A stretch of 64,000 nucleotides of DNA from Heterostelium album PN500 (lineage: Eukaryota; Evosea; Eumycetozoa; Acytosteliales; Acytosteliaceae): the NCBI RefSeq assembly GCF_000004825.1, contig NW_008805072.1, forward strand, positions 434,001 through 498,000. Reading direction: 5' to 3'. How positions within the stretch are numbered: the stretch's first letter is position 1; each line of letters starts with the position of its first letter. Below the pieces are notes generated by a model. That model saw nothing but the letters and a program-made list of their open reading frames with translations. It did not search any database and was not told the origin of the DNA. The position numbers were made by a program, and so were the translations under genes. Shown here piece after piece: positions 11,378 to 21,493 of this stretch.

Positions 11378-11683
11378 TTGTGTAATCGGAAGATGGAAGC
11401 TCTCAAAGAGACAAATCACTTGCTTAGGTGTAGTAAATTGTACATTCAAATGCTAACTGAAATAAGTGTTCAAAATTTGGTACACCTAGAAGAAATACAA
11501 AAGAAAGATGAGCAAATAGCACATTTATTACAAGTATTAGAATCCCAAGGATTACAACATATGGTTGAACCACCAACCACCAAATACAACTCTAATTCAT
11601 TATTCACACCAACAACAACAATACCATCATCACAATTACTACAACTACTAAGTGGTATATCTGTTTTTTTGAAATTAAAGTAA
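11378..11683 (+). pseudogene. Coiled-coil open frame, probable fragment of an unidentified gene
   Basis: Open frame of up to 101 residues; an internal start at Met6 is as plausible as the first. It is helical and leucine-rich, with EEIQKKDEQIAHLLQVLES as its clearest coiled coil, and ends in a Pro/Thr/Ser/Gln-rich tail. The first half is repeated in inverted orientation at 5331-5440, next to another B-box relic. I cannot place it in a family. The KKD-E-I segment weakly recalls XLF-type stalks, but this is not a claim. It may be an exon of a lost gene or a small real gene. Confidence 0.35.
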
Positions 11684-11854
11684 AAATTTAATTAGTTGTA
11701 AAATTTTATTTTCATCCATTTTTTCAAAAATGTAACGTTATCAAAAAAAAAAAAAGTGTGTGAAGATTTCTTTTAATTTTTTTCATGCACTTGACTTAAA
11801 TTTTTACTTTAATTTCAAAAAAACAGATATAAAAACTTAAATTTTTAATTTAAT

Positions 11855-11956
11855 TTCAAAAGTGTGATCTCAATGAAAGTTGTGTTTTTTTTGATCATTA
11901 TTTTTGTTATAGTACAGTTTATTTAATAATAAATAAATAGGAGGAAGGAAAATAGA
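11855..11956 (+). promoter_or_regulatory. Conserved 100-bp upstream block of B-box gene copy 2
   Basis: Matches the block at 5995-6097 nearly base for base, differing by a few substitutions and a T-run length change. It includes the TGATCATTATTTTTGT and AATAATAAATAAATAGGA elements. It probably contains the core promoter and leader of the downstream gene. Confidence 0.5.
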
Positions 11957-13630
11957 ATGGCTTTAGAGTGTTCAGAACATAACAAATCACATAAGTTTAT
12001 TTGTTATCAATGTAACAGCTTGTTGTGTTCGAGATGTGTAAAAAATCATTCTAAAGATCATCCTGATCATGATCAGTGGGAACATATCGATGATATCAAA
12101 CAATCATTTAATAAAGACGAGAATAATACTTCATTCATCAATTTACAACTTAAATCGATATGGGAATCATTAAAATCATCAACATCAAGATATCAATCAT
12201 TATCAGCAACAGAGAATGAAATCAAACAATACTTTGAACAACTACATCAATATCTAATCATTGAAGAGCAAAAACTAAAGAGAGATATAATTAATGATAA
12301 AGATACAATTATAAATCAAATCGATAATAATATTAATCATTTGAAATATTTACAATATATTTCAAATGTTTCTAGTAAAGATAATAATAGAAATGATAGT
12401 AATAATAATGATAATCAGTCAACAGTGATAGAAGATACAACAACACAATATTCAACAACGACAACAATAATGAAATCTATTACATCAAGTTCATCATTAC
12501 AATCATTCATCTTGGATAATAATCAGACATTGTTCAATGATAATCATGATCCATTCAATATTGATGAACTTAAAAATCAACATAATAACGATTCATCATT
12601 ATTATTGGATATCATATACAAATACAACAATAAATTCAATAAAACTGATAATAATAATAATACATCATCAATACAATCATCATTATATGAATTATCAATC
12701 AAACAACCTGATTTTAATCAGTTGGATTCAATAATTAAACAATCAATCAAACTTGATAAAATTGAACCATCAAAGAACAATGAAATAAATACAACAACAA
12801 CAAACAACGATCATAATAAACAATCATATATTTTCACAACACATCACCCTCGAGGAGCAACACTTATCAACACAACAAACAACAATTCAATCGAGGAAAT
12901 CAAACTTGATTATGATTCTAGGCAAACACACCAATCGATTGTTTCAATTGATGAATATATCTATATATTCGGTGGTTATATCAATCAAAACAATTGGATG
13001 AAGTTCTCAATTAAATCGAAATCAATTGAACATATTGGTAATATCGAAGGAATATATGGTGATTATTTTATATCAGTTTGTTACGATGGTAAAGATCATA
13101 TCTATTTGGTTAATGGTGCCAGAATTAAGAATAGAATTGATCGATTCAACATCAAGACAATGCAATTCGAAAGATATCATCGATTACCTGATGAATACGG
13201 TCACCAGGTATCAACAATGATCTTCAAAGGTTCATTGTATTCAGTACCATACAACGGAAATAAGATGATTCAATTTGATTTGACCAATAGAACAATAGAA
13301 AATCATCAAATTGACATTGTACCATACTCAGCATGTCATGATAACAATGGAAATTTCTTTATATGCGATATAAATAACCGACGATTCATCAAATACAATG
13401 TTGAGACAAAACAAACATTCAATCTCAAATTTACTCCCACCAAAAATCCAAATGGATATGCTTATTTGATGTATCATCGAGAATCATCAACATCAAGTTT
13501 TATCTATTCATTTGGTGGTGCATCATATGGAAACTTCAAATATTCAATTGAAGACAACCAATCTGAACCGATCCTTGAAGATGATAAATTCGAAAGATAT
13601 TGGTGGGCAGTTACATCCATAAAATATTAA
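11957..13630 (+). CDS. B-box zinc finger / coiled-coil / beta-propeller protein, copy 2
   Basis: Single exon, 557 residues, same architecture as copy 1: B-box (1-45), coiled coil (about 60-135), Asn-rich linker and propeller (about 294-557). Over the first about 290 residues it differs from copy 1 by a handful of residues (such as Pro36), one Asn indel, and one local patch near residues 131-139 (LQYISNVSS instead of IVNIIKINNS). Over the propeller it differs at about 40 positions. These fall in short clusters: after FTTHH, in the DYDSRQTH segment, GGYINQNN, GIYGDYF, NGARI, YGHQV, VPYNG, DIVPYSA, CDINNRR, PTKNPN, GGASYG and YWWAV. The sequence between clusters is unchanged. No damage is visible. 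It faces the broken aminopeptidase copy. Confidence 0.9.
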   Translation: MALECSEHNKSHKFICYQCNSLLCSRCVKNHSKDHPDHDQWEHIDDIKQSFNKDENNTSFINLQLKSIWESLKSSTSRYQSLSATENEIKQYFEQLHQYLIIEEQKLKRDIINDKDTIINQIDNNINHLKYLQYISNVSSKDNNRNDSNNNDNQSTVIEDTTTQYSTTTTIMKSITSSSSLQSFILDNNQTLFNDNHDPFNIDELKNQHNNDSSLLLDIIYKYNNKFNKTDNNNNTSSIQSSLYELSIKQPDFNQLDSIIKQSIKLDKIEPSKNNEINTTTTNNDHNKQSYIFTTHHPRGATLINTTNNNSIEEIKLDYDSRQTHQSIVSIDEYIYIFGGYINQNNWMKFSIKSKSIEHIGNIEGIYGDYFISVCYDGKDHIYLVNGARIKNRIDRFNIKTMQFERYHRLPDEYGHQVSTMIFKGSLYSVPYNGNKMIQFDLTNRTIENHQIDIVPYSACHDNNGNFFICDINNRRFIKYNVETKQTFNLKFTPTKNPNGYAYLMYHRESSTSSFIYSFGGASYGNFKYSIEDNQSEPILEDDKFERYWWAVTSIKY

Positions 13631-13914
13631 ATTGGTTCTATTTGATTCGGAATCATCATTCGAAAGTTGATAAGAGAACGACCAAAAAACATACACTTTA
13701 TTTCAAATATTTTAATAAATAATTTAAATTCTATTTAATTCAAAGAGGTACAAACAAGGAGTTATTCCTATTTATTCAGATTTATCTCTAATAATATCCA
13801 CCAAAATTAAAAATTATTTTTTTAAAAAAAAAAGTTCAATTTTAACGATTTTCAAAAAAAATAGTATTTCAATCATTATACTTATAAAATTATAAATTGT
13901 TTAATTTTTTCTCA
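13631..13914. other. Spacer between convergent gene copies 2
   Basis: Counterpart of 7775-8187 but about 130 bases shorter. It has a segment (about 13745-13800, starting GAGGTACAAACAAGG) that copy 1 lacks but copy 3 has. No gene. Confidence 0.55.
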
Positions 13915-16594
13915 TTATTTCTCATTTGAGTTTAACCAATTACCCAATACATTGTTGAAAGAGTTGAAGAATCTCTCATTGTTTTCCATATCTTCGAGAG
14001 ATTGCTTGGTGGAACGATCAGCAACAGGGATGATATGTTCTGAAAAGAACTTTTGATAGAATTGAATTTGTGTTGCATTCGCTCTTTTCGGGAGTGAACT
14101 GCTGATCAATCGAATGATGAGTCTTGATTCACCAAATACCTTTTTGATTGAATCGAAATTCGATACAAAGTAATCCCACACAAGTGGTTGTGCACTTGTT
14201 GGAATGGCTGCCCAACCAATATAGGTATCTTGAGATCTGACATCGGATGACAATGAGAAGTCAAGTGCTTTCTTGATCAAATCGGGTTTAGTTGTGCTTG
14301 ACAATGAACGGAGATACAAATTTTTGTCAGCGGAAACATTGGATTTGCGATATTCTTCAATGACACATTGTTGGTCAACCTCATTTCCATGCAGTACTGT
14401 AGTTTGTAATACATAATGTTTGATATCTGATTGAAGTTTGTTCAGAGCATCTCTAAACTCATTGAAATAGGTACGACTTTGAATCATAACGTGGAGATCA
14501 CCGAGTTGACCAAGTGTGATATGGATTCTCTCACGTAAGAGAGCTTGTCCAGATGATTCCTCTGATGAATCTTTTGGTGGTAGGAATCCAACTTTTGTTG
14601 CGATTGGTTTGTAGAGTTGCAATAGGAATGTCTTGAATTTCTCAAAGTAATTACTGCCAAGTGATAGATCATAGAGTTGACCCAATTTTGAAACGATCGA
14701 ATCCCAAATCGCAGATTCTGTTTCATTGATAAAACCAGATACCAAATCCATAAACATTGAAATTGGTGCGATTCCAGCTCTACACATCTCAAATGTATCA
14801 GATAGAATACCAAGACGATCGGTTGCTGGTAATGAAAGTGATTTGATTGATGGAATCAATGACTTGATCATTTCACTATCATATTCAATTCTGAAGTATC
14901 CAGATTGTCCAAAGTTTGGTTTCATCCATTGGAATTCAGGAATACAGAATGTCTTTACTTTTTGATCCAACAAAAAGTTAAATGATCCATTGTTTGTTTC
15001 GATTTGTACGAAACAATTCCAAATTGGATCATCTGGTTGCTCTTCACCAGAGAGTCTGAATTGACGTTGCGATACTTCAAACAAGGTTTCACCGGCTTGA
15101 AGAGTTGCATTTCTTTTGAATTTCAATAGCGGATAGCCAGATTTCTTGGTGAAGTTGTTCATGTAATCGTTGACATTGGTTTCCTGTGACCTCTGAAATA
15201 GATTGCCATAGATCCTCAGTCGTAGTATTGCCATAGGAATGTTTCTTGAGATATTGTGATAATCCAAGTCTGAATTGTTCACCAAAACGATTCTCCAACA
15301 TACGAATAATCAATGAACCTTTCTCGTACGATATGGTATCGAATATCTCAAAGATCTCTGAGGAAGAATGAACTTTAACTTCAACGGGATGAGAGTTTGC
15401 CAAGCAATCCAACTCCATCGCTTCGTTATTGATATAATCGATCCAAACGTTCCATTGTGGGAAGAGATGGGTCGGTGACTTTGTTTCCCATGAATGTTGC
15501 GAAACCTTCATTCAACCAGAGTTGTGACCACCATGCTGGTGAAACAAGATTGCCAAACCATTGGTGTGCCACCTCATGGCCAATGACATTGGCAATACGT
15601 TGTTTTCTACGGACAGGTGTGTTCTTTAATGCCAAAATAGTCGACTCACGATAAGTGATCAATCCCCAGTTCTCCATGGCACCAAATGCAAAATCAGGAA
15701 TACCGACATGATCACACTTGGTCAGTGGATAAGGAATGTCGAAATACTCGATAAAGTATGAAAGTGAATCAACTGCAATCTGAAGTGCGAAATCACCAGT
15801 CTCTCCATCTTTCTTCTTTCCTGGAACTTGATAAACTCTTACTCTGATTCCTTGTTTAGTTTTCGATTCAACATAGTCGAATTCACCAACACAGAATGCA
15901 ACCAAATAAGTAGACATCACTGGTGTATCTTCAAACCTAATAATATTAAATATCATTAAGTTAGTTATCTTTGGCTATAATAATAAAATAATAAAATAAC
16001 TAATTAACTAACATACAAATAAGTTTTAGTTGAATTTTCAGAGTGTTCAGTGATTGATTTCTCTTGCATGTTTGAAAGAGCAATATGATTGGATTGAACT
16101 GTCAGATTGATTCTGAAGATAGCTTTGAGTGCAGGTTCATCAAAGCATGGGAATGAACGACGTGCATCTGTTGCTGCGAACTGGGTGGTTGCAATGTAAC
16201 GTTGTTCTCCATCAGCTTGGTAGGATGATCTGTAGAATCCGTTTAGCTTGTCATTCAAGATACCAGTGAACCTGATTGAAAGAACCTTGTTGTTGGAATC
16301 AGATGGTTGCAATTCATCTTTGAAGTTGATTATGGCTACCTGTTCTGGTGTATAGTATTCTATTGAAACGGCAGATTGTTCAGAAACAATGTCAGCACTC
16401 TGTAACACCAAATCGATCGAATGAAGTATGATTGTTTTGGTAGGTTGCAGCACTCTGATAGAGATATCGACAAAACCACTGAATGTAAAATCATTAAAAT
16501 TCGGTGTCAAATGTAGTTCATATAGATGAGGAACAACACATTCTGGTAATACTAGCTTGTCACCTTTATCTATTAAATATTTAGTTTCTATCAT
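13915..16594 (-). pseudogene. Puromycin-sensitive-type aminopeptidase, frameshifted second copy
   Basis: Direct tandem copy of the gene at 8188-10843 with the same two-exon plan (16594..16017, then 15936 onward; donor GTATGT). The protein sequence is close to copy 1 and keeps GAMEN, HEVAH and NEGF. Compared with copy 1, two single-base insertions break the frame. One is an extra G around 15469-15471, just after the NKVTD segment; the other is an extra T around 15180-15182, in the segment before VNDYMNNF. Between and beyond them the coding sequence is well preserved and most changes are conservative, so inactivation looks recent. Sequencing or assembly error is the main alternative, since both insertions extend short homopolymers. 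As written, the product would stop shortly after the zinc site. Confidence 0.85.
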
Positions 16595-16638
16595 TTAATT
16601 ATATATTTGTATTTGTATTTATATATATATTTATATTT

Positions 16639-16685
16639 TTATTTGTATTTGTATTTGTATTGGTATTGGTATTGGTATTGTATTG
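16639..16685. repeat. Hexamer tandem repeat (TATTTG / TATTGG)
   Basis: About seven tandem six-base units, first TATTTG then TATTGG, immediately upstream of the second aminopeptidase copy. Copy 1 has only a TATA tract at the equivalent place, so the array arose after, or was lost since, the duplication. Confidence 0.7.
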
Positions 16686-16943
16686 AATGTACGTAAGTTC
16701 TCTTTAAATAGCAATTGTAAAACATTAGATGTTTATCTATTAATTAAATAATTTGGTGACACATATCTATTTCGAACTTCAATGAAAAAAAAAAAAAAAA
16801 TAAAATACAAACCAGCCATCTTTTTAATCAGTAAAAGATGAGATGACCATCAATTATTTATAATAAGATTTATTTATTTTTTTTTTCATTTTCTTTCTTT
16901 TTTAAGTATATATTATGTCTATGGTTTATAAATTTTAGTGGTA
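16686..16943. other. AT-rich spacer
   Basis: Low-complexity AT-rich sequence with poly-A and poly-T tracts (16783-16800, 16873-16886). No gene seen. Confidence 0.5.
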
Positions 16944-16979
16944 TTAATAACTGATTTCTGAAAATTTTAATTTGAAAGT

Positions 16980-17440
16980 AAGTTTGCTTACCTTTGTTTG
17001 AAACTTTAAATGGTTTCCATGAATAACTTTTTCGGATGGCGTTTGTTGTAATGTAGCTGTGGAAGGTGTTTGAGTATTATCGATGGAAGGTTCTTCAATT
17101 TGATTCTCAAAGTAGTGTCTCATGTCGATAGAGGAAGCCGATGCATATCCACTGCTACCATGGAGCCAGTACTCTCCATTCAGCGTAGGTGGAAACAATA
17201 CCAAACATTCTCTGGTCCGTACAGGTTTTTTAGTCTAATCATGTAGTCATATATTTGGCCATGAAGCTTTTCGCTCTCCATTATAGAGGCTCCAGGATTC
17301 TTCACTGCGATTACAAATTGGAATTCCTAATTTGGTAACAATAACCCAGATATCTGGTGTAATGCCAGTAATACCAAGCTCATTGTAACAACATAATTCC
17401 TCTTTTAAACCACATGCTTCGAATGTTTGATTTGCTTTTT
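16980..17440 (-). pseudogene. Crinkler (CRN)-like gene fossil, broken
   Basis: A patch of distinctly higher G+C than its surroundings. On the minus strand, separate frames carry phrases typical of the C-terminal domain of Crinkler-type effector-like proteins, which dictyostelids also possess. Examples are KLHGQIYDYMIRLKNLYG and WLHGSSGYASASS. The element is broken in at least three places and has no intact start, so it is treated as a fossil. It is probably old enough to be non-functional but still recognisable. The family call rests on motif memory and is moderate. Confidence 0.45.
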
Positions 17441-18052
17441 ACTTTACTTTAAATAACAAACTGTAGAATGTATATATCATATATTGAAAATAAACAATAA
17501 AATTTAAACTAAACATACATTGCTTTAGAAACCTATAGGATCATTTTAAAAGCACAAAAATAGTGAAAAAGTGTTTGTTGTAATAATAATAATAAAATAA
17601 GAATTATTTATTCCTTTGATTTTTGATTAATCTAAATATCAATAATTAATGTTCATCTATCGTAAATATTCACTTTAATAAGAATATCTATTATTATCAA
17701 AAAAAAAGAATAATAATAATAAAATTAAAAAAAAATTTACAAAACTGGTGATCATTTAAATCGATAGTTTTTTTTTTAATTGAATTTTAAAATAAATAAT
17801 TAAATATCTTTGATCAATGAATACTAATATATTGTAGAACTTTCAAAGAACATAGTGTTTTGTTGCATTATAATATATATTAATTTGAATGTACACTCAA
17901 CGGGTGTGTTCTCATTTTTGTATTTTTTTTTTATTTTCATTTTTTTGTTTATTCAATTTTATTTTTAAAAATAAATAGAATAGATATTAATATTTGTATA
18001 GTTTCTAGTTAATATTATAGATATATTTATTTTTGTTTGATAAATACAATAA
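17441..18052. other. AT-rich spacer
   Basis: About 600 bases of AT-rich DNA with poly-A/poly-T runs and AAT triplets, upstream of the YJU2B-like gene. The 3' end presumably holds that gene's promoter. No gene seen. Confidence 0.5.
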
Positions 18053-19126
18053 ATGAGTCAAGCAACAAATAAGTACTATCCTTCAGATTGGGATCCGAAA
18101 CATGGATCGATTAATAAGTTTGTTGGATCACATCCATATGGTAAGAGAGCAAGGAAGATCGATCAAGGTATTCTAACGGTTAGATTCGAAATGCCATACA
18201 ATGTTTGGTGTTTAAAGTGTAACAATCATATTGGTAAGGGTGTACGATACAACGCAGAGAAGAAACAAGCTGGAAAGTACCTCTCTTCAAAGATATGGTC
18301 ATTCAAAATGAAATGTCATTTATGTGATAACTATTTCGAGATACAAACTGATCCTGAAGTATGTACATAACACAACATAACATCACATTTTATTCATATA
18401 TATAACAAAGATACTAATAATTTTGTTTGTTTATTTGTTTGTTTCGTTCTATAGAATACGGAATTTAAGATGGTATCTGGTTTGAGAAGAAAAGATGAAT
18501 CGTGGGAACATGATGAATCGGCGATACCTATCAAGGTTAGGGAAGGCGATGTCGAGAGCAAGATGGAGAATGATCCGATCTATCGGTTGGAGTATGTCAA
18601 TGCCGATCGTGAGGTCGGCCGAAAGATGGAATCTACACTGACGCGTCTATACAATCAGGCAAAGAGTCGGTCAGAGCATGACTATGAACTGTCGTCGATG
18701 ATGAGGAAATCGTTTCGTGAACAAAAGAAAGAGGATCTCGCAGCAAAGAAAGAACAAGAGAGTAGAGGTATCACCATCGATCTCCTACCAATTTCAAAAC
18801 AAGACATAGAGGAGGCATCGAAAACAAGCTTCTTGGCATCGACAAAGTTAAAAGCAGAACAACTTCGTACAATGAAAAGAGAAGATATTATGTCTTCATC
18901 CATTTTACCAACAAAAACAAAAACATCATCTACTTCAACAAGTTCTACATCATCTTCACACACACCAAAAACAACAACAACTACAACTACAACAACAACA
19001 CTTAAAGATAAAGAAGAGAAAAGAAAAGAAATACTGCGGAAGAAGTCAAGATTGGATCCATCTTTATTTAAGAATAATAAACCATCTACCATCGGTACAT
19101 TATTCTCTACAAGTCTGTATAAATAA
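18053..19126 (+). CDS. YJU2B/CCDC130 (Saf4-type) spliceosome-associated factor
   Basis: Two exons (18053..18358 and 18455..19126; phase 0, donor GTATGT) encode 325 residues. The N-terminal half is the conserved Cwf16/CCDC130 domain. It starts NKYYPSDWDPKHGS, continues with RARKIDQGILTVRFEMPYNVWC, and has two zinc-binding pairs, CLKCNNHIG and CHLCDNYFEI, followed by QTDPE. The family acts in the catalytic spliceosome in the nucleus, close to the step I factor Yju2. The C-terminal half is charged and then Ser/Thr-rich (a run of Thr near residue 275-285), as in homologues. The closest match is to human CCDC130/YJU2B rather than YJU2 itself, judged from the opening sequence. No abnormality. Confidence 0.93.
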
Positions 19127-19297
19127 TAATAATAATATAATATAAATTAAAATAAAAAAATAATCATACAAAAAAAGATAGATAATAATTGATATCTTTC
19201 TATCTTTGTATGTTACTTGTATATATAATATATTTTAACATCTATTTATTATTATTATTACTATTTTAATATACTTTTAATTTATTTATTTATTTAT

Positions 19298-19851
19298 TTA
19301 TTGAGTTGCTGTTGATGTTGATTGTAGTAAATCTTCTTCTTCTTTCAAAATTAACTCTGCTTTTTCTCTCAAAGTTGATTTCAACAGTACTTTCAAATCT
19401 GAACCAAGCTTTGAATCTAAATCTTTATCTTTTGTGTTGATTATGTAGTTGTCAAAGTTACCGGCTTTATCGATACATCTCATTGTGTAGGTAGTAACAT
19501 CAACTTTGATGTCTTGATTTAAAATATCGCTATGGTATGTCTTTGATTGTACATTTGGTTTCCATGTTCTACGAGTCCTATATTATCGTTTTAAAGAGTA
19601 ATCATCATATTTCATTAATAACTAACTAACTAATTGACTGACTAACTAACTAACTAACTAACTATTCTTTCCTTAATGACTGGTCTTGTTGAAAGTACAT
19701 ACTTTTTATGTGAAAAACTTATAGAATTACCATATTGAATGGTTCTTCCACCGTATAATGCTCTTTGTGCACGCTTCAGGATGTTAGCGCTATGTGGGTT
19801 ATTTGATGCTCTAGTGAACATCGAATTGATAACATTATTCATCATCGACAT
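19298..19851 (-). CDS. mrpl28: Mitochondrial ribosomal protein bL28m
   Basis: Two exons (19851..19703 and 19577..19298) give 142 residues. Splicing GTATGT...TATAG joins SFSHKK to TRRTWKPNVQSK, which together make the bL28 signature (ALYGG, SFSHKKTRRTWKPN). The product is a protein of the large mitochondrial ribosomal subunit. The N-terminal about 25 residues (MSMMNNVINSMFTRASNN) lack acidic residues and could act as a mitochondrial targeting sequence. The C-terminal extension after DVTTYTMRCIDKAG is typical of mitochondrial versions. The intron carries a tetranucleotide ACTA repeat (19619-19664 on the plus strand). Nothing else is unusual. Confidence 0.88.
19619..19664. repeat. ACTA tetranucleotide repeat within an intron
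   Basis: Imperfect tandem ACTA units (with ACTG variants) fill part of the intron of the bL28m gene. Probably a neutral microsatellite. Confidence 0.75.
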
Positions 19852-20124
19852 TGTTTATTAAGTAATCTAATCTAAATAAAAAGTATATATTCTATAAACT
19901 ACAAAACAAAAAACTGATATGATAAATTATCTGATGAATCTGATCAATTAAAAAACACGAAAGAATTTTTGATCAAAAAAAAAAAAAAAAAAATTTTTTA
20001 AAAAGTTTGTACAAAGAGTTTATTAATAATATGAAATCGATCAAATAAGATAGTTAAGTTCCACCCACTATTAATATATATTACTTTAAATAATTAAATA
20101 TTTAGTTGTCGTTCAACTTGTTGT

Positions 20125-21493
20125 TTAATTATTACTATTATTGTCGCTATCGTTATTGTTATCGTTATAGTTACTATTGTTATTAATATCTATACAAAAC
20201 AATTGATTACTATCATCATTATTATTATCACCCAATTCAGATTCGAATATTGGTTGTTGTAAAATAGTTATTGTTGTTGTTGATGTTGATGTCGTGGGTG
20301 TTTTTTGTTGATGTTGTTCAGAATCTTCAGATTCATCATAGACGTTATCGTTATAATTGTTATAGTTGTTGATATTTGGATTGTCAGTTGATCTTCCAAG
20401 ATTATTGACTCGATAGGAACTTTCACGAAGTGCAGACATTGCAATGGAACCTAGTTCTTCGTCGGACGACTTTGACTTTTCGGTTGTGGATGTCGTTGGT
20501 TTACAGGTGGTCATATTCTCCACGAAATTGTCGAGTGCCGGGAAAATGCGAGAGAATAGTTTGACGTAGCTGTAGAACACACGTCGATTGATACAATAGG
20601 TGATGAAAATCAAGAGGCCTTGTGTCGGTGCTGTAACAGCTACTATAGTTTGAAATATCACAGAGATCGTACTAGTCTCATCAACGAAGATACCCAAGAA
20701 TGAAAATATCCAAAACACTCCCAAAGTCGCAAATATCGAAAAGTAAACACGAAACTCTCTCATTCGATTCTTTCTATATTCATTCGGTGACTTTTTGAGA
20801 GTGTCACTGATCTCTCTTGCCACGAGAAAGAATATAATACAATTACTAATGAGAATAATCATTCCTGGCACAAAGAATCCATAGAAAATTGGTAAATCCG
20901 GTGCCATATAACAACTAATTAAATATTAATATTTATTCCATACTATCTTTTTAATTTAATTTATTTATTTGTTTTATACTTACTATCCATCATATTGTAC
21001 ATAATTATTTGTACTAGCCAAGACTACTACTATAATTAATGGTATTCCCCAGGAAATTAAATGATAATATTTTTCATATGACTCCAATCCTCTATTTTTC
21101 CTTACTATCATCTAGATTTGATAAAAAAAAAAAAAAGATTAAATATTAATATTTAATATATTAATTAAATATCTGAAAATATTTATGATGATCTAGATAG
21201 ATATTTACTTGATAGAAATTTAAGGAAACACAAAAAGTCCATAAAAATTGAGATATAAATAAATAGTGTACCAAGATTGCACTTGGTATGCACATTACTG
21301 TATCGTAGTAATTGTATGAAATAAAAAGAAATACATTTCCTAAGAATAAAGATAAACATAAATATATAATTAATTTAATTGGGTAGGTTCTAATTTGTGG
21401 AAATATTAGATATGTTATTATTGTAAGTCCTGCCCCAATCAAAGACAGATATAGAAGTACACCTGTTACTTCATCGACAATTGTGAAATCCAT
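20125..21493 (-). CDS. cAMP-receptor-like (Crl-type) seven-span GPCR
   Basis: Three exons (21493..21209, 21111..20984, 20914..20125) give 400 residues. Hydrophobic segments are visible at about 10-30, 38-60, 72-93, 113-132 (WGIPLIIVVVLAS), 145-170, 192-215 and 220-240. The order and loop lengths, the ESYEKYYHLISWGIPL entry into TM4 and the IYFIFxxCINRR-like exit after TM7 fit the dictyostelid cAMP receptor/Crl family. The long C-terminal tail is Ser/Thr-rich then Asn-rich and could be phosphorylated. There is no frizzled-type cysteine-rich domain or signal peptide, so this is not a full Fsl receptor. The ligand cannot be deduced. The splice sites (GTAAAT, GTAAGT) restore conserved sequence across each junction. 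It acts at a membrane, probably through G proteins. Confidence 0.85.
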
